64,000 nucleotides of DNA, from assembly GCA_008508345.1 (NCBI GenBank), contig QNGE01002742.1, positions 34,675-98,674 on the forward strand, read 5' to 3'. Within the stretch, counting starts at the first letter, position 1. Each line of letters starts with the position of its first letter. This document shows, one piece after another, positions 1 to 12,981 of this stretch. Under the pieces are notes generated by a model. It had not been told where the DNA came from and searched no databases. It worked only from the letters and a program-made list of their open reading frames with translations. Made by a program: the position numbers and the translations under genes. Source of the DNA: Paragonimus westermani. Lineage: Eukaryota; Platyhelminthes; Trematoda; Plagiorchiida; Troglotrematidae.

Positions 1-3000
1 TTTGTGGTAGTGCTTAGAGCTGAGAAAATTGTTCGTATACTATCTTAGCGCTGTGGCGTACATTGGAATTTCACAGGTTCTCAGTTGGACTGTGAGAGCT
101 CTCTTCTGCATTTTCTAGACAGTATGAAACTCGTTGTTTTTTATATTTCGGAGCAGTTATCGTAGCTAACACAATAAAACGCACGTTTATTAACAGGTCC
201 ACATGGTGTGTAAGAGAAATTGGCAATCTTACCGCCAAAGAAGGGCCAACCGAAGAACCCTTCGCGGAGGTGTTGAAGCCGCTCTGCCTGGATCTACACT
301 CTGGTATTGGCATTAAACCAGTGTTGCTTCGTTTTTAACAATGACCAACTCAAAACAAATGAATCTTATTAAACGGTGAGAACAAACGGAATAGCCTTGT
401 TACTTTGATGTCAACTGAAGCACGACTTACTTTATTTACAATGAGAATGGAGTAGAACTGTGAATACGGTTTTGTGCTGGGTTAGGAGGCTTTAGAAAAT
501 AGTATTCTGGCGTTCTTCGACAACGTGGTTTCAGGATTACTGCAAGGTTTTGTATTATGTAAGTTGGCTATATATGCTCCTTTCCTATAATTTGTAGGCC
601 TTGATGCGCCATTAAGGAAAAGTCGTGATGGAAGCCATAACATGTGTACCTTCCAACTCCCATTCCTGTTCTTCCATTCATCAACACCTTTACAATCGAT
701 GCTGATTTCTGGACTCTAACCAATCTTGGTAACTGGTTTATTCTTTATTTTTGGTGAAAAAGACGAAGTTACAGATCTTAAGTTAACATTAACGTCTGAG
801 TTCACACTAAAACCGGGATGATTGCGTAAACCATTCTCTCAACCATCTTTGTTTCTTAACATTTTCGACCGCGCATTGCTCAAGTAAATAAAATTGCCTT
901 CACTGGCGTGAAAAAAATGTTTCTGGAAATCAAACGCTAGCAAAACTAATCACTTGCAATCGAGCAACTCAGTGTGACAAATGCCTTGTGCCTTAGGCTA
1001 CTTCATTATATGCGGCAATTATCTTTACTATTGACCAAGTAGTTTTTGGTGTATCAGTTCGGTGACACGATTAATTTAACACACTCAGACACAAAACCAG
1101 CAAGCGGAATTAAAAACTTACGAGTTTCAACCTGGCACACCGGCTTGAAGATCATGATGATTTGACAACACAAAGATAAATACCGCAGGTACATTTATCC
1201 CGAAAAACTGCAACGCGTTTCAGTATGCCTGTAGTTACTAGCTCAGAGAATACATTATATGTTAAGTGGGGAAATTAGATTGGGACGCCTTGCTCTAGTC
1301 ACTTTGACCGTCTCACTACTCTCATTTGTGATTGGCTCGTGTGGCAGAGTAACTTCGCTTTTCTGGCATTGGCTACCTTTTAAGGTTTCAGCTGTTGAGC
1401 AACAATCACGTTGAAGTCTTACAGGCTAATTGGAACTGGTTGCTGTCAGTAGGTCCTTTCGATAAGCCTTGAAAACATATAGCCTGTAACGTGCTTCTTC
1501 AGTGCATCCTCCACACGTGTTAATAGATCATTTATTTTGTTGTTGTAGTAGGTTGAAGAGCTCCAACTAGTTTCATCACATAATTTTGTTATTCGGAGTA
1601 AAATGTGAAGATAGACCAAATTGCCCGTCCGACATTTGTGGGCCACTTAAGATGTACTTTTGATTGCTGCGGACTAAAACGATACGGAGCATCCGCTAGA
1701 GGATTTATGAGTCATACAGAATTTACAGATTGGAGGAGGCTGTACAGTACTATACACACCTAAACACATGTTATACGGTTGAGTGTAATAGATGAATAGG
1801 CCGACCGTTTCGGTTTCAAGGAGTTAACAATAAAAAGACAACAAGAGAAAGATAGAAAGGTAATCGCTGAAGTGAAGACCAAGCCCCTGACAAATTGCAT
1901 GAGGTGATCAAACTAAGAAATGGGATAAACGAAAACTGGATAACGTTAACAATCAGGGTTTGGGTGAACGTTTATCTTGTCGTAATGATTGCCAACAACA
2001 TGTTATAATATGACTTGTTTTAGTGTGTCGAACATGTTTGTTAAGTCTGCGTTCAAATTCAATCACCGATGACTCAGTTGAATCAGACTTCAAGAGGCTG
2101 TTCCAATTTGGACACTAACGATTCGTTTTGTACTAGTCAAGTATTTTGACGGATGCTGTGATTCAAGCGAGCTGTCCCACCGGGGATAACTTTTATATCT
2201 AGAATGGATCTCTTCTAAAAGTTTATGAGGTTGATGAGGGACATTAAATACCAAAAGTTTTTCCAAAGACTGTGCACACCCGAAATTTGCATTGGTCTTC
2301 TGTGAAAGTCAAGCAGCTTGGTTATTTTTTCGGCTTCAACAAATCCGACGCTTCAACTGTCGGGGCGAAATTTCTTCGTGGTTTTAATCGAAATTTTGTT
2401 GTGGCCTTAAGAACCCGAAACGGTCCTCAGGTGATGTGGTTAACGCTTTCGTGAGTCCTGGCCGTATGATGTTGACGTGGACAGGGTATTGAGAAGCCGG
2501 GTACTTTTGGGGGAGAGGATTTTGTCGGAAAGAGAGACACGTGTTCTATGTTATGAAAGGCCACGAAGGACGAGAATTGGGCGTGCTTATCAAACAAAGT
2601 ATGATCGACTTATGTTCGACTTGAGCAGTTTCCTGAGTGTGACCGATCAAAATGTAACATGCTTTCCACAGTACGGTAGAAGTTAGGGTGGACAATTTTG
2701 GCTCTCCCTAAAAAGAACTATTTTTATAACAAAATGAGGGTATTTGGTGTCAGTCAGACCACTTCCTTCTGGTTTTTCTTCTGCATAGCAGCTGCGTACG
2801 CAATACATTGTTCTTACTGCTTTTCGTACCTTCTGAAGAGATTCAGTCACTTGTTTTTGGTTCCAAAACTGTATTTTAAATAGAGTTTCCAGACTGGTAA
2901 ACGCCGTTGTATTTGTTGGATCCGAATTTTGCAGTAGTTTGAGCACCACATCTTTCGGGTAGTTCGGTAAGCCAAGTTTATAGGCTACAATTGCCTTGCT

Positions 3001-6000
3001 GAAACACAACGCACCCACCAAGGTTGACAATTGGAGCGTTTTGGTTTGGAATTACGTGGGCGTTTTATCTTCCGTTCGTAATCACAAATTCTTTCCATCT
3101 GTACGAAGGAAGCACTCTCCGCATAATAAGTGAGTACATATTTTCTTTGTTGGAAACGTTTGAAATATTGAATAAACCCCTGTTGGAGACGAACACCGTC
3201 GTGCTCATGGGTCAAACGTTGCAATACGTAACTCAGACCACTTGGTGATACTAGTGCCGTTTCTGTGGCGGTTGTATTCCTCTGAGTTTTGAAAGGAAAG
3301 TCTCAAACTTGGCAAGTAAACTGTTAGACAGCTGCCGTTCTACCGGTCTTCTGATACCACTTCTAACAAACAGCTGAATTTCAACGAAAATATGAAAACA
3401 AATCCTCAACAATAGCAAACATCAACCAAATGCATAACGACTTGCACATCTGATAAGGTAGTAATGTTCCATATCAAGCGCAGTGGACGAAATGACGGAA
3501 TTCTAAGGTAAATAAAAGGTCCGTCGTTCGATCACGGTTTCCTAAGAGTGTTTCTACCATTTTCACAATCCGGAAGAACCGATAAAAAAATCAAATTTGA
3601 GAACAGTTAATTTGGATAGGTGATCACTCAGGTTACTCTACTTGTTTACATTCACCCGAAATGTAAACACTCATGTGAAGTCCAAAGCGAATCGATATCG
3701 TACCAATCAAACACGAGTTGTATGGAATTGTGAGTGAACATTTAGGTATGGTAATGTCGTACAGTCTTCTTCAGACCACTGATAAAAAAATCGTCGGTGT
3801 GGCCTGTCACGAGCATCTAGACGGAAGTCAAGTTCCAAACTGAGGAAGCAGTATGCATTATTAATAAACAAAATTGGGGTTTATAGCTTGTTTGCAAACG
3901 GAATTGACTGAAAGATATCAAACACGACAGCTGCGATCATATGTGACCGAGAAGAACACAGCCTAATTAAGTGGACATTTAGTATACATGAGGAAGCTGC
4001 ACACATGCACATTGTTGAATACGAGTTTGTTTAGGCCGAATGGAGCAGACTTTCCTAGTGGGAATTGTAGTGATCATCCATGGGAAGTAAACAGTTCGTA
4101 CGTAGTTAACCCAGTAGTCAGGAGAATGAGTATGGCATAACTATTGAGGGTTACTCAATATTTTGCTTCTGCTCCAAAGTGTGATCATTAACAGAACCGT
4201 TTCAAACGAATTCAAGTTGACTTCTTTTGCAGGAGTTATTTATATGCACTTAGACCTGGGTGAAGTAGCCAACGAAAATGTCCTCTTTTGCAGGTTACAA
4301 TACCGCCTTGAGGTTAGTTGTCTTATGTAAACATTTTAGCCTTAGCTGACAAAGTCTGTTATTAGAAAAAAAGGTTTTGTTGGCTGACCATATATGTTAC
4401 TAGAAGTTAACTGTGAAACCACTTTTCGCTCTGGTTAGCTTATTTTTTTCACTGAAACTTGATTTGCGAGTGAAAACGCACTCATACTTGAGATGAACAT
4501 CCTAGCTTTGCCAACAGTATACCTCGACAACAATGTAGGTAAACTGATTATGGCTACTACTGACTAAGTATTAAATGAAACTCATCATTTATGGACCGTC
4601 AGATAGATTTTCAACACTATTGTGAATAGTGTTGTCGAGAAACATTGGCAAACTTGCTGTTGTTAATTGACAGGGATTTTGATAATGTTACTGTTTGCTC
4701 AAGAATAAAGAAAACCAATAAAACAAGGAGCAATTAAAATAATCTCGCCTATCAGGGAATTTTAGTTAGTAACTTAGGCTTTTTAACTTAATAAATTACG
4801 GGTTTTTGGTTCCACCAGGTGCCTGCTGACTTAAGTCCGGCCAAGTAATATATTTCACAATAGGTAACTGTTGCTCGTTGAATTTTTCAGTCAAATGATG
4901 GAAGCAAGTTCAAAGCGCTGAGTTAAGCTCTGTTTATAATGAAAACAAGCTATCCGGAAACAGCGTTTGGGAAGGTTCAGTTATTGAATAAAAAAGCGAT
5001 TACTCCGGGAAGGATTGCCAACAGCAGCCCCAGATCAACACTAAATTTCGTAAGTGTTTGACCACCGTAAATTATGGGGATAGGTAGAGCTTTATTTCAT
5101 GATAATAATTAACAAAATGCTGAAGAGCTTGGCAAAGAATAGTCAAGCGCGGACTAAATCGGCAGCGACAACTCGAACAAGGTAGGTCATGTAACCATAT
5201 AACCAAAGGACAGTTTGTTGGCCATGAAAGACAACTCACGTGAACACTTAAGCATTTTCGTACTGTTATGTCTTTGGTGTTGTATGACGTGAATGTGTGC
5301 TAAAATCGATAGGCTTCTTCTCTTTTAGCTATATGTGACAGCATAACCACGGCTCCGATCACGTGTTAGCCTCGATTTGCAAAGCTCAAGAAACGTTCCG
5401 AATGGGTGAGGTGACAAGAAATTGGGAACTCGATAAGACAGTGTGAGTCGTTGCATGAATCAGTAATTAAAACGTCGCCATCCGCCAAATGGTGCCAGCC
5501 TGGTTCAACTTTCGACAGACCAACACTATACCTTGCTGATCATGCACAAAGAGAAGAAACAAAGTGCTAAACCTCACGGTGATGTCCATTCAGAGCATAG
5601 GTTTACCGTGACATCCATCATCTGGAAACCCCTAGAAACTAAAGAAATTGGTCGGATACAGACCATCAATCAGTAATGAGTCCGCCATATATAGTGGGAA
5701 CTTTCCACAACTATCCGCAGTTTACTGACGAAGTTCTTGTCAAAGCTATCATGAAATAGTAAGCAAAGTATTATGTGGAACAAAATGACCAACAGTTACT
5801 TCTAACGACTGCCTCTTTCCGAAATTGTTTCATGGGGCAGTGTGAGACAAAGACATCTAATGCTTTCGCGTGTGGATCATAATGTCTAGAGAAACCAGTT
5901 CTTTATGTTTCTTCTGAAATTCGCAACCTCAAGCCTGAAGCGTGGACTGTGAAATGCAAACGGAAAAACATGTTTACATTCGTAGTTGGTTGTGTACTAT

Positions 6001-8739
6001 TTGCTAAAGTCAAGCAAGCCTTTAGTTAATTTGCCTCTAATCCGTGAAAATTTTCCACCCTGTCTTGCTGACTTTTGTCCACAGTGTATTCACTACCGGA
6101 TAAATCACTTTTGCTTCTGAAAACTGTAACAAATGTTTCGTTTGCGTTTCACCTATTCCTCTTATCTAACCGTAACTTATTGCGTTGAACTATTCGATAA
6201 GGATAAGATGGACTCACAGTCTTGTGATCTTCTTTCTTTGAATTTCTCAGTATTTAGAAAATTTTTTTCGTATGTTCTAATCATGCATCCCGTATTCACA
6301 TGCAACCAAAGCACTGCGTACTACCCACGGAATGGTTATTCACGGTTTGCTCAACCTTTGTACAGACAATTCAACTCCTCTCACCATACTCGTTTACCTG
6401 CTCAGCAACACTCGTTACGCATAACGTATGACTCTAAACTAAACTGACTCACAAGATTAAAATTAAAACATAAGGAATAACCACGTAAAACTTTTCATTG
6501 AATGCCAAATACATTTTTGAGATCGGTAGGAATGTCATGGATGCATGTAGAATCTAAGTAAAATCTCGGTCTGTTTCAAAATCTAAGGTATTATACTTTA
6601 TAAAATACGGCGTCATACGTAATAAGTGACCGATTAAAGTGTATCCCTTACGCATGATCACTTTACTTTAGTTGCCCGTGCTTATCTAAATTAGAGTTTA
6701 TTTGGACTATAATACTAGAATTTTTGTGACAATGTTTCAAACTGTCTACATCAAGGGTTCAAAGCGCACATGTCCAATATTTTTGATGCCCACAATCACA
6801 AATAGCCTATTCACTTCATTCCAGTGGTGAAGAGCCTAGTCACCTACATATCTGTTAGTTTCTGGTGCAAAATAATGTACTTTCTAGTAAAAACAACGGT
6901 CGCGTCCATTTTGTAACCAGTGAAACCTATACACCACTGTAATCAGTGCAGTGAAGTTGCCTATTTGTGAAGAATTAAGCAGTATGATAATAAACCTAGT
7001 TAGGAATAAGTCGAACATACAGAGGTAATTAAGTATGGTGCGTCTAAAATACTCACAATCCATCAGAACACTAGATTCTATGAAGAGTCCGGAAGTAAGG
7101 TTGGCGAATACCAAAATATGTTGACACTATCGAAATTTTTATTACTTGCAGAAGATTAATGATACAGACATATGAACATTCGGCTCAGTACACTTCTGCC
7201 TGATACGTCAATGAAAAAAAACAATCGGAGGAAATTTCATACAAGCATCCGCTGTCGTGCTTGGAATATCCCGCTTTAATCACTCAAAAGATGTTTCTTT
7301 TTAAGCGTTCAGTCTCGGTGATCAAATTTTCTTTTCTCGTAATGTCTAGGAGAAAAAAATGAACGTTTAAACGAAGTCTAGTTTGATGCACTGTAGTTGC
7401 ACAAATGTTATTCAGTCGACAACAAATACGACCCCTGTTATCTACCGTTTTATATATGCCATGAATCACTGAGTGATGGTCTCCTTTCCTAGTGAGAAAC
7501 GTCTCGGCTCTGAGTGTGGATTACTGAGATTTTCGCGTTTTGTTTCATTTATATTTTTGAGTCTTACATGCTTTTTGTACAGCATCTGTCCTCCTGTGTC
7601 ATCGTACTTTACCACTTTATCAATAGGGGTTTTGTAGTTATTTCACTAGATTTGTAAATTATACATTCAGCAAAGATTTATATCTGTAAACGAGTCTAAC
7701 CTCTCTGGTCGACGCTTCGAGATTGCTTTACTTGTAATTAGCGACCTGATTAGGACGTCAATATGTATGTGCTCGTCTAAACAAGTTCCAGAGTTCCCTT
7801 TACTCAAACCTGATCGCACACTGACCGAACCGAAAGTTGGTTGATAAGTCCTTGCGTTAATTTATCTCTCTCTCTGGCAGTATAACGCAAAGACTAATGA
7901 GATGCTCAGAGGCAGACGGAGAGACGAACGCATTCCAAGGCGCGCCTGAGCAGTGTGTTTGATGACATTTTAATCCCTCCCGGATTAGATACTGTTTGCA
8001 TGCAAACAAATCGATTTTAGTTCGCGATATTTCACTTCGGACGGCCCAGTAACAGTGTTGGCCTACCACACCGATTTATTGTAAAAACCTCTGTGGCTAA
8101 CCAGCAGATTTTGATAACTTACTTGGATTATCCGAGCAGGAAACGGAAGGGAAAATTATGCCAACAAATTGGAAACTTCTGGAACTTTGTGGTTCAAGGG
8201 TTTTAGTTAGTAATGTACGAACTTTTCCAGTGGTTAAGTTCTTAAACCGTACGAATCTGATTCCAGTGGGAAATGTGTCATTCGTAGGGTGAATTTCTTG
8301 TGTAGACAGAACTCTGAGAAAAGATCAATTTTATTAATTAAATTATCTTGTTCACTCTTCGTTCGTCTACTAATATACCTAATCTGCAAGCTGGAGATCA
8401 AGTCTGAAGGAATGTTTCCGAATGGATTGAGTTAGTTATCTCTACAATTCTATCTTTTGATAAGCGATTAGGCTAGAAACCAGGTAGGCAATAGATAAGT
8501 TGCAGACAGACAGTGATAAACGGTAATTTGTTTGATCAAATGGTGCTATAGTTTGAATCACCGTTCACTGAGACAGCAACAGTTAATATATTCTAAGATT
8601 AATGGTTTGAAAGAGCGGGTAGTAGATTCGGGGAGTGACACTAGGCTGAACTGAACAATACTAGTTGTAATCTGTACGCACTAAATACAATACGAATGAA
8701 GTCAGACAGTTTGGGTGTTGTGTTTAACACCTTAGTGAT
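1..8739. other. Intergenic stretch, nothing supported
   Basis: Only short frames below 120 codons on both strands, with no recognisable domain. The longest (2683-3030, minus) has no ATG-supported structure and overlaps plus-strand frames of similar length. A weak SINE-tail resemblance at about 3900-3950 (CAGCTGCGATCATATGTGAC) is too short to call. Confidence 0.6.
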
Positions 8740-8905
8740 AAATCGGTCGAGATTAACACAACGTTACGAGCAAGCTGTAACACTCTACGTTCTCTTTCTC
8801 TCTTTCTTTGTTAATCCGACTTTGATTGCAACGCTTCTTAGGAAAGCCGCTCGAGGTGGTTGGAACGTAGAGTATTACAACTTGCTCGTGTTGTTTTCAA
8901 TCCCT
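8740..8905. repeat. Foldback repeat: inverted pair of an unnamed family
   Basis: The plus-strand unit (8755-8792) contains ACACAACGTTACGAGCAAG and then CACTCTACGTTC. The minus-strand unit (8838-8900) repeats it as GAACGTAGAGTATTACAAC, preceded by GGAAAGCCGCTCGAGGTGG. The two arms can pair over about 30 bases around a pyrimidine-rich loop (TCTCTTTCTCTCTTTCTTTG). The same unit occurs at 9818-9893 and 48850-49047. No coding capacity was seen, and the family is not one I can name. Confidence 0.7.
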
Positions 8906-8937
8906 TTATCAAGAACAGCACTTGTGTTTGTTTGTAT

Positions 8938-9092
8938 CTTTCGCATTCGGATAGACTTTGCAACTGGTCATGCTTAGGACCTGTGATAGACTCGAGGTTT
9001 GTTCTTGCGAGAAGACATCGATATTGTGTACCTACGCACGAACGATGAATGAACTCTGTGTGGTGATCAGCGTTGGTTAACATAGCGCAAGT
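8938..9092 (-). mobile_element. Decayed SINE copy
   Basis: In plus-strand order it shows the tail (CGCATTCGGATAGACTTTGC), the hammerhead 3' side (GATAGACTCGAGGTTTGTTC), and then the head remnant TGAACTC and AACATAGCGC. These correspond in order and spacing to the better minus-strand copy at 36.6 kb. The ribozyme core is destroyed (GAAGACATCGA where CTCGTCAG is expected). It abuts the unrelated hairpin repeat at 8740-8905. Confidence 0.65.
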
Positions 9093-9244
9093 GAGGATTG
9101 ATTGGAAGAACCGGTTTTAAACAAGCCGTTGATTACTGCACACTTTTACACTGGATTAGCTTTCCTGCCAGCTGCCCCTACGACCGCAAAATGTCTAACC
9201 TCTCGGGCGGAAACAACGTTTTTCAAGTCAAGTGAAAGTCGGAG

Positions 9245-9532
9245 TCATGAAATTCCAAAACTCTTCTTTTCATGATGGTACTCTAGTATCATACATTTGT
9301 TGGCGGTCCTAGTGAATAATATCCACCTAACACGAGCATGTTTCCCAACCAACGCACAATGCGGAAGTTTCATATTTAAATACCTGATAGCGAACCCAAT
9401 ATTTTGAGATATGCACTGCGTGAATCCATGGAAACAACGGTGAATAGACATAAGCTGGTCCACATGTTTTTCGTGTTCGTCTTCCTGTTGGGTTAACCAA
9501 AATGGATCAATGCAAAACGCTCCAACATACAT
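9245..9532 (-). pseudogene. Possible gypsy-type reverse transcriptase scrap
   Basis: The minus frame reads YVGAFCIDPFWLTQQEDEHEKHVDQLMSI and later CISQNIGFAIRYL. EDEHEKHVDQL after an altered YxDD-like FCIDP resembles the segment that follows the YxDD box of Ty3/gypsy reverse transcriptases (YIDDI, then EEH..H...V, then K..F....FLG). No other block was found on either side. The match is one weak motif region. Confidence 0.35.
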
Positions 9533-9817
9533 CAGAAAAGTGTCAACTTACAATTTCAAGGGACATGATGAATCGCATACGCATTGTGCACATTTTCTTC
9601 AAACGAGTACCAGATACCTTTTCAGGCTGCTGTAATCAACAAGATACTGAAAAGAGAAAAGTTTGTCTATCCAGAGGTATATAAACAGCTGCAGACTGCT
9701 TGTAACAAAGAAGATGAAATTTGGATCGCTTCGATATTTAAGCATCGTTTTACAATTTCTTGTAGAACATTTCACGCGTAGAAAAGTCCCTTTATTAAGC
9801 TTATTCAACATGGTTTG

Positions 9818-9893
9818 TTTGTTATTGAAAAACGGATTGGGAATAACACAACGTTTCGAGCAAGTTGTAATACTCTACGTGTCAACCACATCG
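9818..9893 (+). repeat. Single copy of the unnamed foldback family
   Basis: TTATTGAAAAACGGATTGGG, AATAACACAACGTTTCGAGC, AAGTTGTAATACTCTACGTG and TCAACCACATCGGTGTG follow the same order as the unit at 48890-48989. Confidence 0.7.
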
Positions 9894-11599
9894 GTGTGTA
9901 TGTTAGAACAGGAAGAATACGCAGCAACAACATAGTTGTCATTAATGCCCATGTTTACTGCCGCGTAAGCATATGCAGACACATAAACTCCGAACACACT
10001 GAAGGAAACCTACTTTTGTGTGGCACGTAGGTTGAAATAAACATGTACAAGGAGAGCCGAATTGGAGAAACAGTCTAATTAGGTTGTGTTCAGCCAGGTA
10101 TTTATAAGCCCTGTATAGTCTCATAATGTACCAAGGTGTATGAAATCGTTCAGTACACAAAAACGCTGTAAACGCGACTGATTGAATTGGCTTGAATGCT
10201 TGGCTGTGTAAAAGCTGAGATAGTTTGACCGGTGAAGAGAAAACAAGGGACTCAGAGTTCTTAATGTCACTCTTTTTAGGACAATGTCAAAACCATAAGT
10301 GGTGATAGCAAGAAAGTGAATCAGAGCTAGATAGCTGCAGGGCGCTTTGGATGATGGAATAGGAGAATGAAAATTTTTTATGGGTGATTTTCAGTTTAGT
10401 GTTTCTGAGTTGTTGCGGTTGCACAAAGCTCATTCATCGTGTCAACATTCCAACATGTACACAGCATAATGGTGGAGTATACTAACCAATATATCTGATT
10501 GCTGTATATAACACAACAGAGACAACAAATTCACGTCCAGAAGTTTAACAGAGTGGTGCCGGGGAACCTGGATAATTGAGTGGGCTCAGTTCTAACAGCT
10601 AATTCATACAGTTAAAAATTTGTCGCTTTTGTTAACCTTTCTGTGTTTAATACCCAGAATTAATTTCCTCTCCTCTTTTTATTTAAACCGCACTTCTGTC
10701 AACTCATGTTGTCAACCAAATCGTGTGGTTAAAACCAAACCATCTTCCTTTTTTCATTTAATTATCTTAACAGTCTCCAAGTTCTCTGGATCACACGTTG
10801 TTGATGCAGAGCCCTTACATCTCCGGCGTGTGAGATTTTGGTGGTGGATAACAGTTTGAGTCGCAGATTGAAATCCGTTAGATTTAATCTCTTTCAGACT
10901 TTACCCACAGTCCGTGGCATAACCTACAGCCGAATGCATATTCTAACCGTAAGTTGTTTGAAAGTCTTGCGTCTAAAAGTTAGTTAAGCTTGATGGCCAA
11001 ATTTGTAGTCTCACAAAAAAAATGTACTTCTCAATGAGAGAATAAATTTTTAGTAGGAATACTTATTAAAGTTCCCGCGTGAAACTCGGTGATTTTGTTT
11101 ATCTTATTCCTAATCGCAAACTACCCCAGTAAGACAATCACTGTAAAGAATTGCGCTGCTTTTCATTTAATATTAGATGGGTTTGTTCACTAATAAAGGC
11201 AGTCAACTTTTGATGAAGGGAACAAGATTTTGGAGCAGCGATATCTATAAACACGTCCCACAGTCCCCTGGAAATTTTATCACAGTTTACCCACATGTGT
11301 TGCATAATGCTCGCTGTGGCTAGTATACATTGTCTTACACATTCTAGGTTATATGTTCACGTGCTTATATCGGATTTATCTGCTTCCGTGGCTCCATAGG
11401 GTCACAGAGGTGTAAAAAACATTTATGAGTGTGAGATTCTGTCTTTGTGTTATTGGTAGGACAATTGTGTTACTCGTTTACAAGTTTAAGCAAAATTTAA
11501 CAAAAATAAAGAGAATCTTTATGGAGGTTGCTGGGGTGCAATCATATTTGCGATTACCATTGAAAAAGAAAAAATCCTTCTGTCACATGTGCACGTTTG
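9894..11599. other. Intergenic stretch, nothing supported
   Basis: No gene, repeat family or RNA recognised between the foldback repeat and the CR1-like relic. Confidence 0.55.
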
Positions 11600-12981
11600 T
11601 TAATCTGTGCGACTGGAATGACGGTTAGGGAACTTGTAGTGCCGACGGACTGTCACGCGTGTATTAATCCCAACCAATTTAGTCGTGGCCATAGAGCTCA
11701 CCAGTCCGTTACGGAGTGGACAGATCCTGCTTATCCCAGCATTCAGTTCTGGCTGGTGACATCTCCTACGTACAGTCCTATTTAATGAGAGAAGATGTGC
11801 CGGTGGATCATTCAAGATGTGGAGTATTTTGCAGGTAAGATTTAGGTCTGCCCTGAAGTGTTCATAATTCGTTGATAAGTGATCTAATTTTACCGGTCTT
11901 TCCAGATAGATTTTTTTGAGTCACAATTCTTCTAGCGGCCCATCTCTGAATACTTTCAACAAGTGCCGAATCACTTTCAAGATAAGAACGACAGGCTTGC
12001 ACTTTCGTTTCTACGTGTGCGCGGGCTGTGCGGGCAAACATAGAGAAAACAATTTGGACTGGAGGGTTATAAAAATTCCTTTCAGGGGACTAGAGATTAT
12101 TCTTGCTTTTCTAGCCATGGCTGCGCAGTGTGTAGATAGACTCGAACTACATTTCACTAGAGCCATTAGATTCCGTTCTCACGGTGACACGAGCAGCTGT
12201 ATGTCTCCAAGGTGGTAGGCAGCACAATTTTGATGGCAAACGTGTACGACCGTGGAGCTGTTAACATCGAATGGTAACATATTTTACGGACAACAGGCCC
12301 AGACAGTCTGACTCGTTATGTGAGGATGTCATATTTTCCGGATACTTTAGAACTCGCCAGGGTTTTGCATCATCGGTGTATATCAACAGGGATGATTTTG
12401 ACGATGCACTATAGTTCGAGAACGAAAAAACTAAACAAGAGCTGTCCTGAGATGGGTTCTTTCGGATAAAGGTTGTGGCCAGAAAAACACTCTGACAGCT
12501 GTCTTTTCATATCGACATTAAACCGATGTCAAATTACTCACCTCTTAAGAAACATGCGTAGGCGCTCCTCAATGCCATAACGACTGAGGCTCTGTGGCAA
12601 CATGGAGTGATTAACCCCATTAAAGACTTTGGAAAAGTGAAGATGAATTAAATCAACGGTCAGTGCTGTGTTGACCATCTTTGTTTGAAGGCCACAAGCT
12701 ATCAAAAGTTTCATAACGCATGGCTGTCCTTTTCGGAAGCCATAATGTTCCTTGATGATATTTTCAAGGTCCCCAACCTTTGTCCGAAGTAAGCTCTTCG
12801 TAACTTCGGAGACCACTGAAGGCAACACTACTGTTCTGCTAACTCGTTGTCGCAGGTATTTAAGGTGATAAGTGATACTAAGGCGGGACGGGCTGAATTG
12901 CTTTAGTAGATTCCTTAATTTGACTGCCGTCTGCGATAATGGATTCTGTAGTGATTCGTTCAGACCGCTCCCCATAAGCAA
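11600..12981 (-). pseudogene. Decayed CR1-like LINE reverse transcriptase
   Basis: The minus strand carries the second half of a CR1-like ORF2, broken by stops and frameshifts. In order: VVSEVTKSLLRTKV and HYGFRKGQPCV (12700-12830), then IHLHFSKVFNGV at residues 112-123 of the longest open piece. YTDD lies at 12369-12380 followed by KPWRVLKYPE. Next come FDVNSSTVVHV and YHLGD, MARKARIISSPLKG, VQACRSYLESDSALVESIQR, and RTVRRRCHQ with SRICPLRNGLVSS near 11650-11780. The A box normally reads DFSKAFD; both Asp are lost (HFSKVFN), whereas the YxDD box survives. The piece starts within the reverse transcriptase; nothing of the endonuclease was found upstream. It is an old, inactive insertion. Confidence 0.85.

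Noticed and set aside
2683..3248. Membrane-protein gene suggested by hydrophobic frames on both strands
   Set aside because: Overlapping frames on opposite strands with no linked exons or family motif; likely chance.
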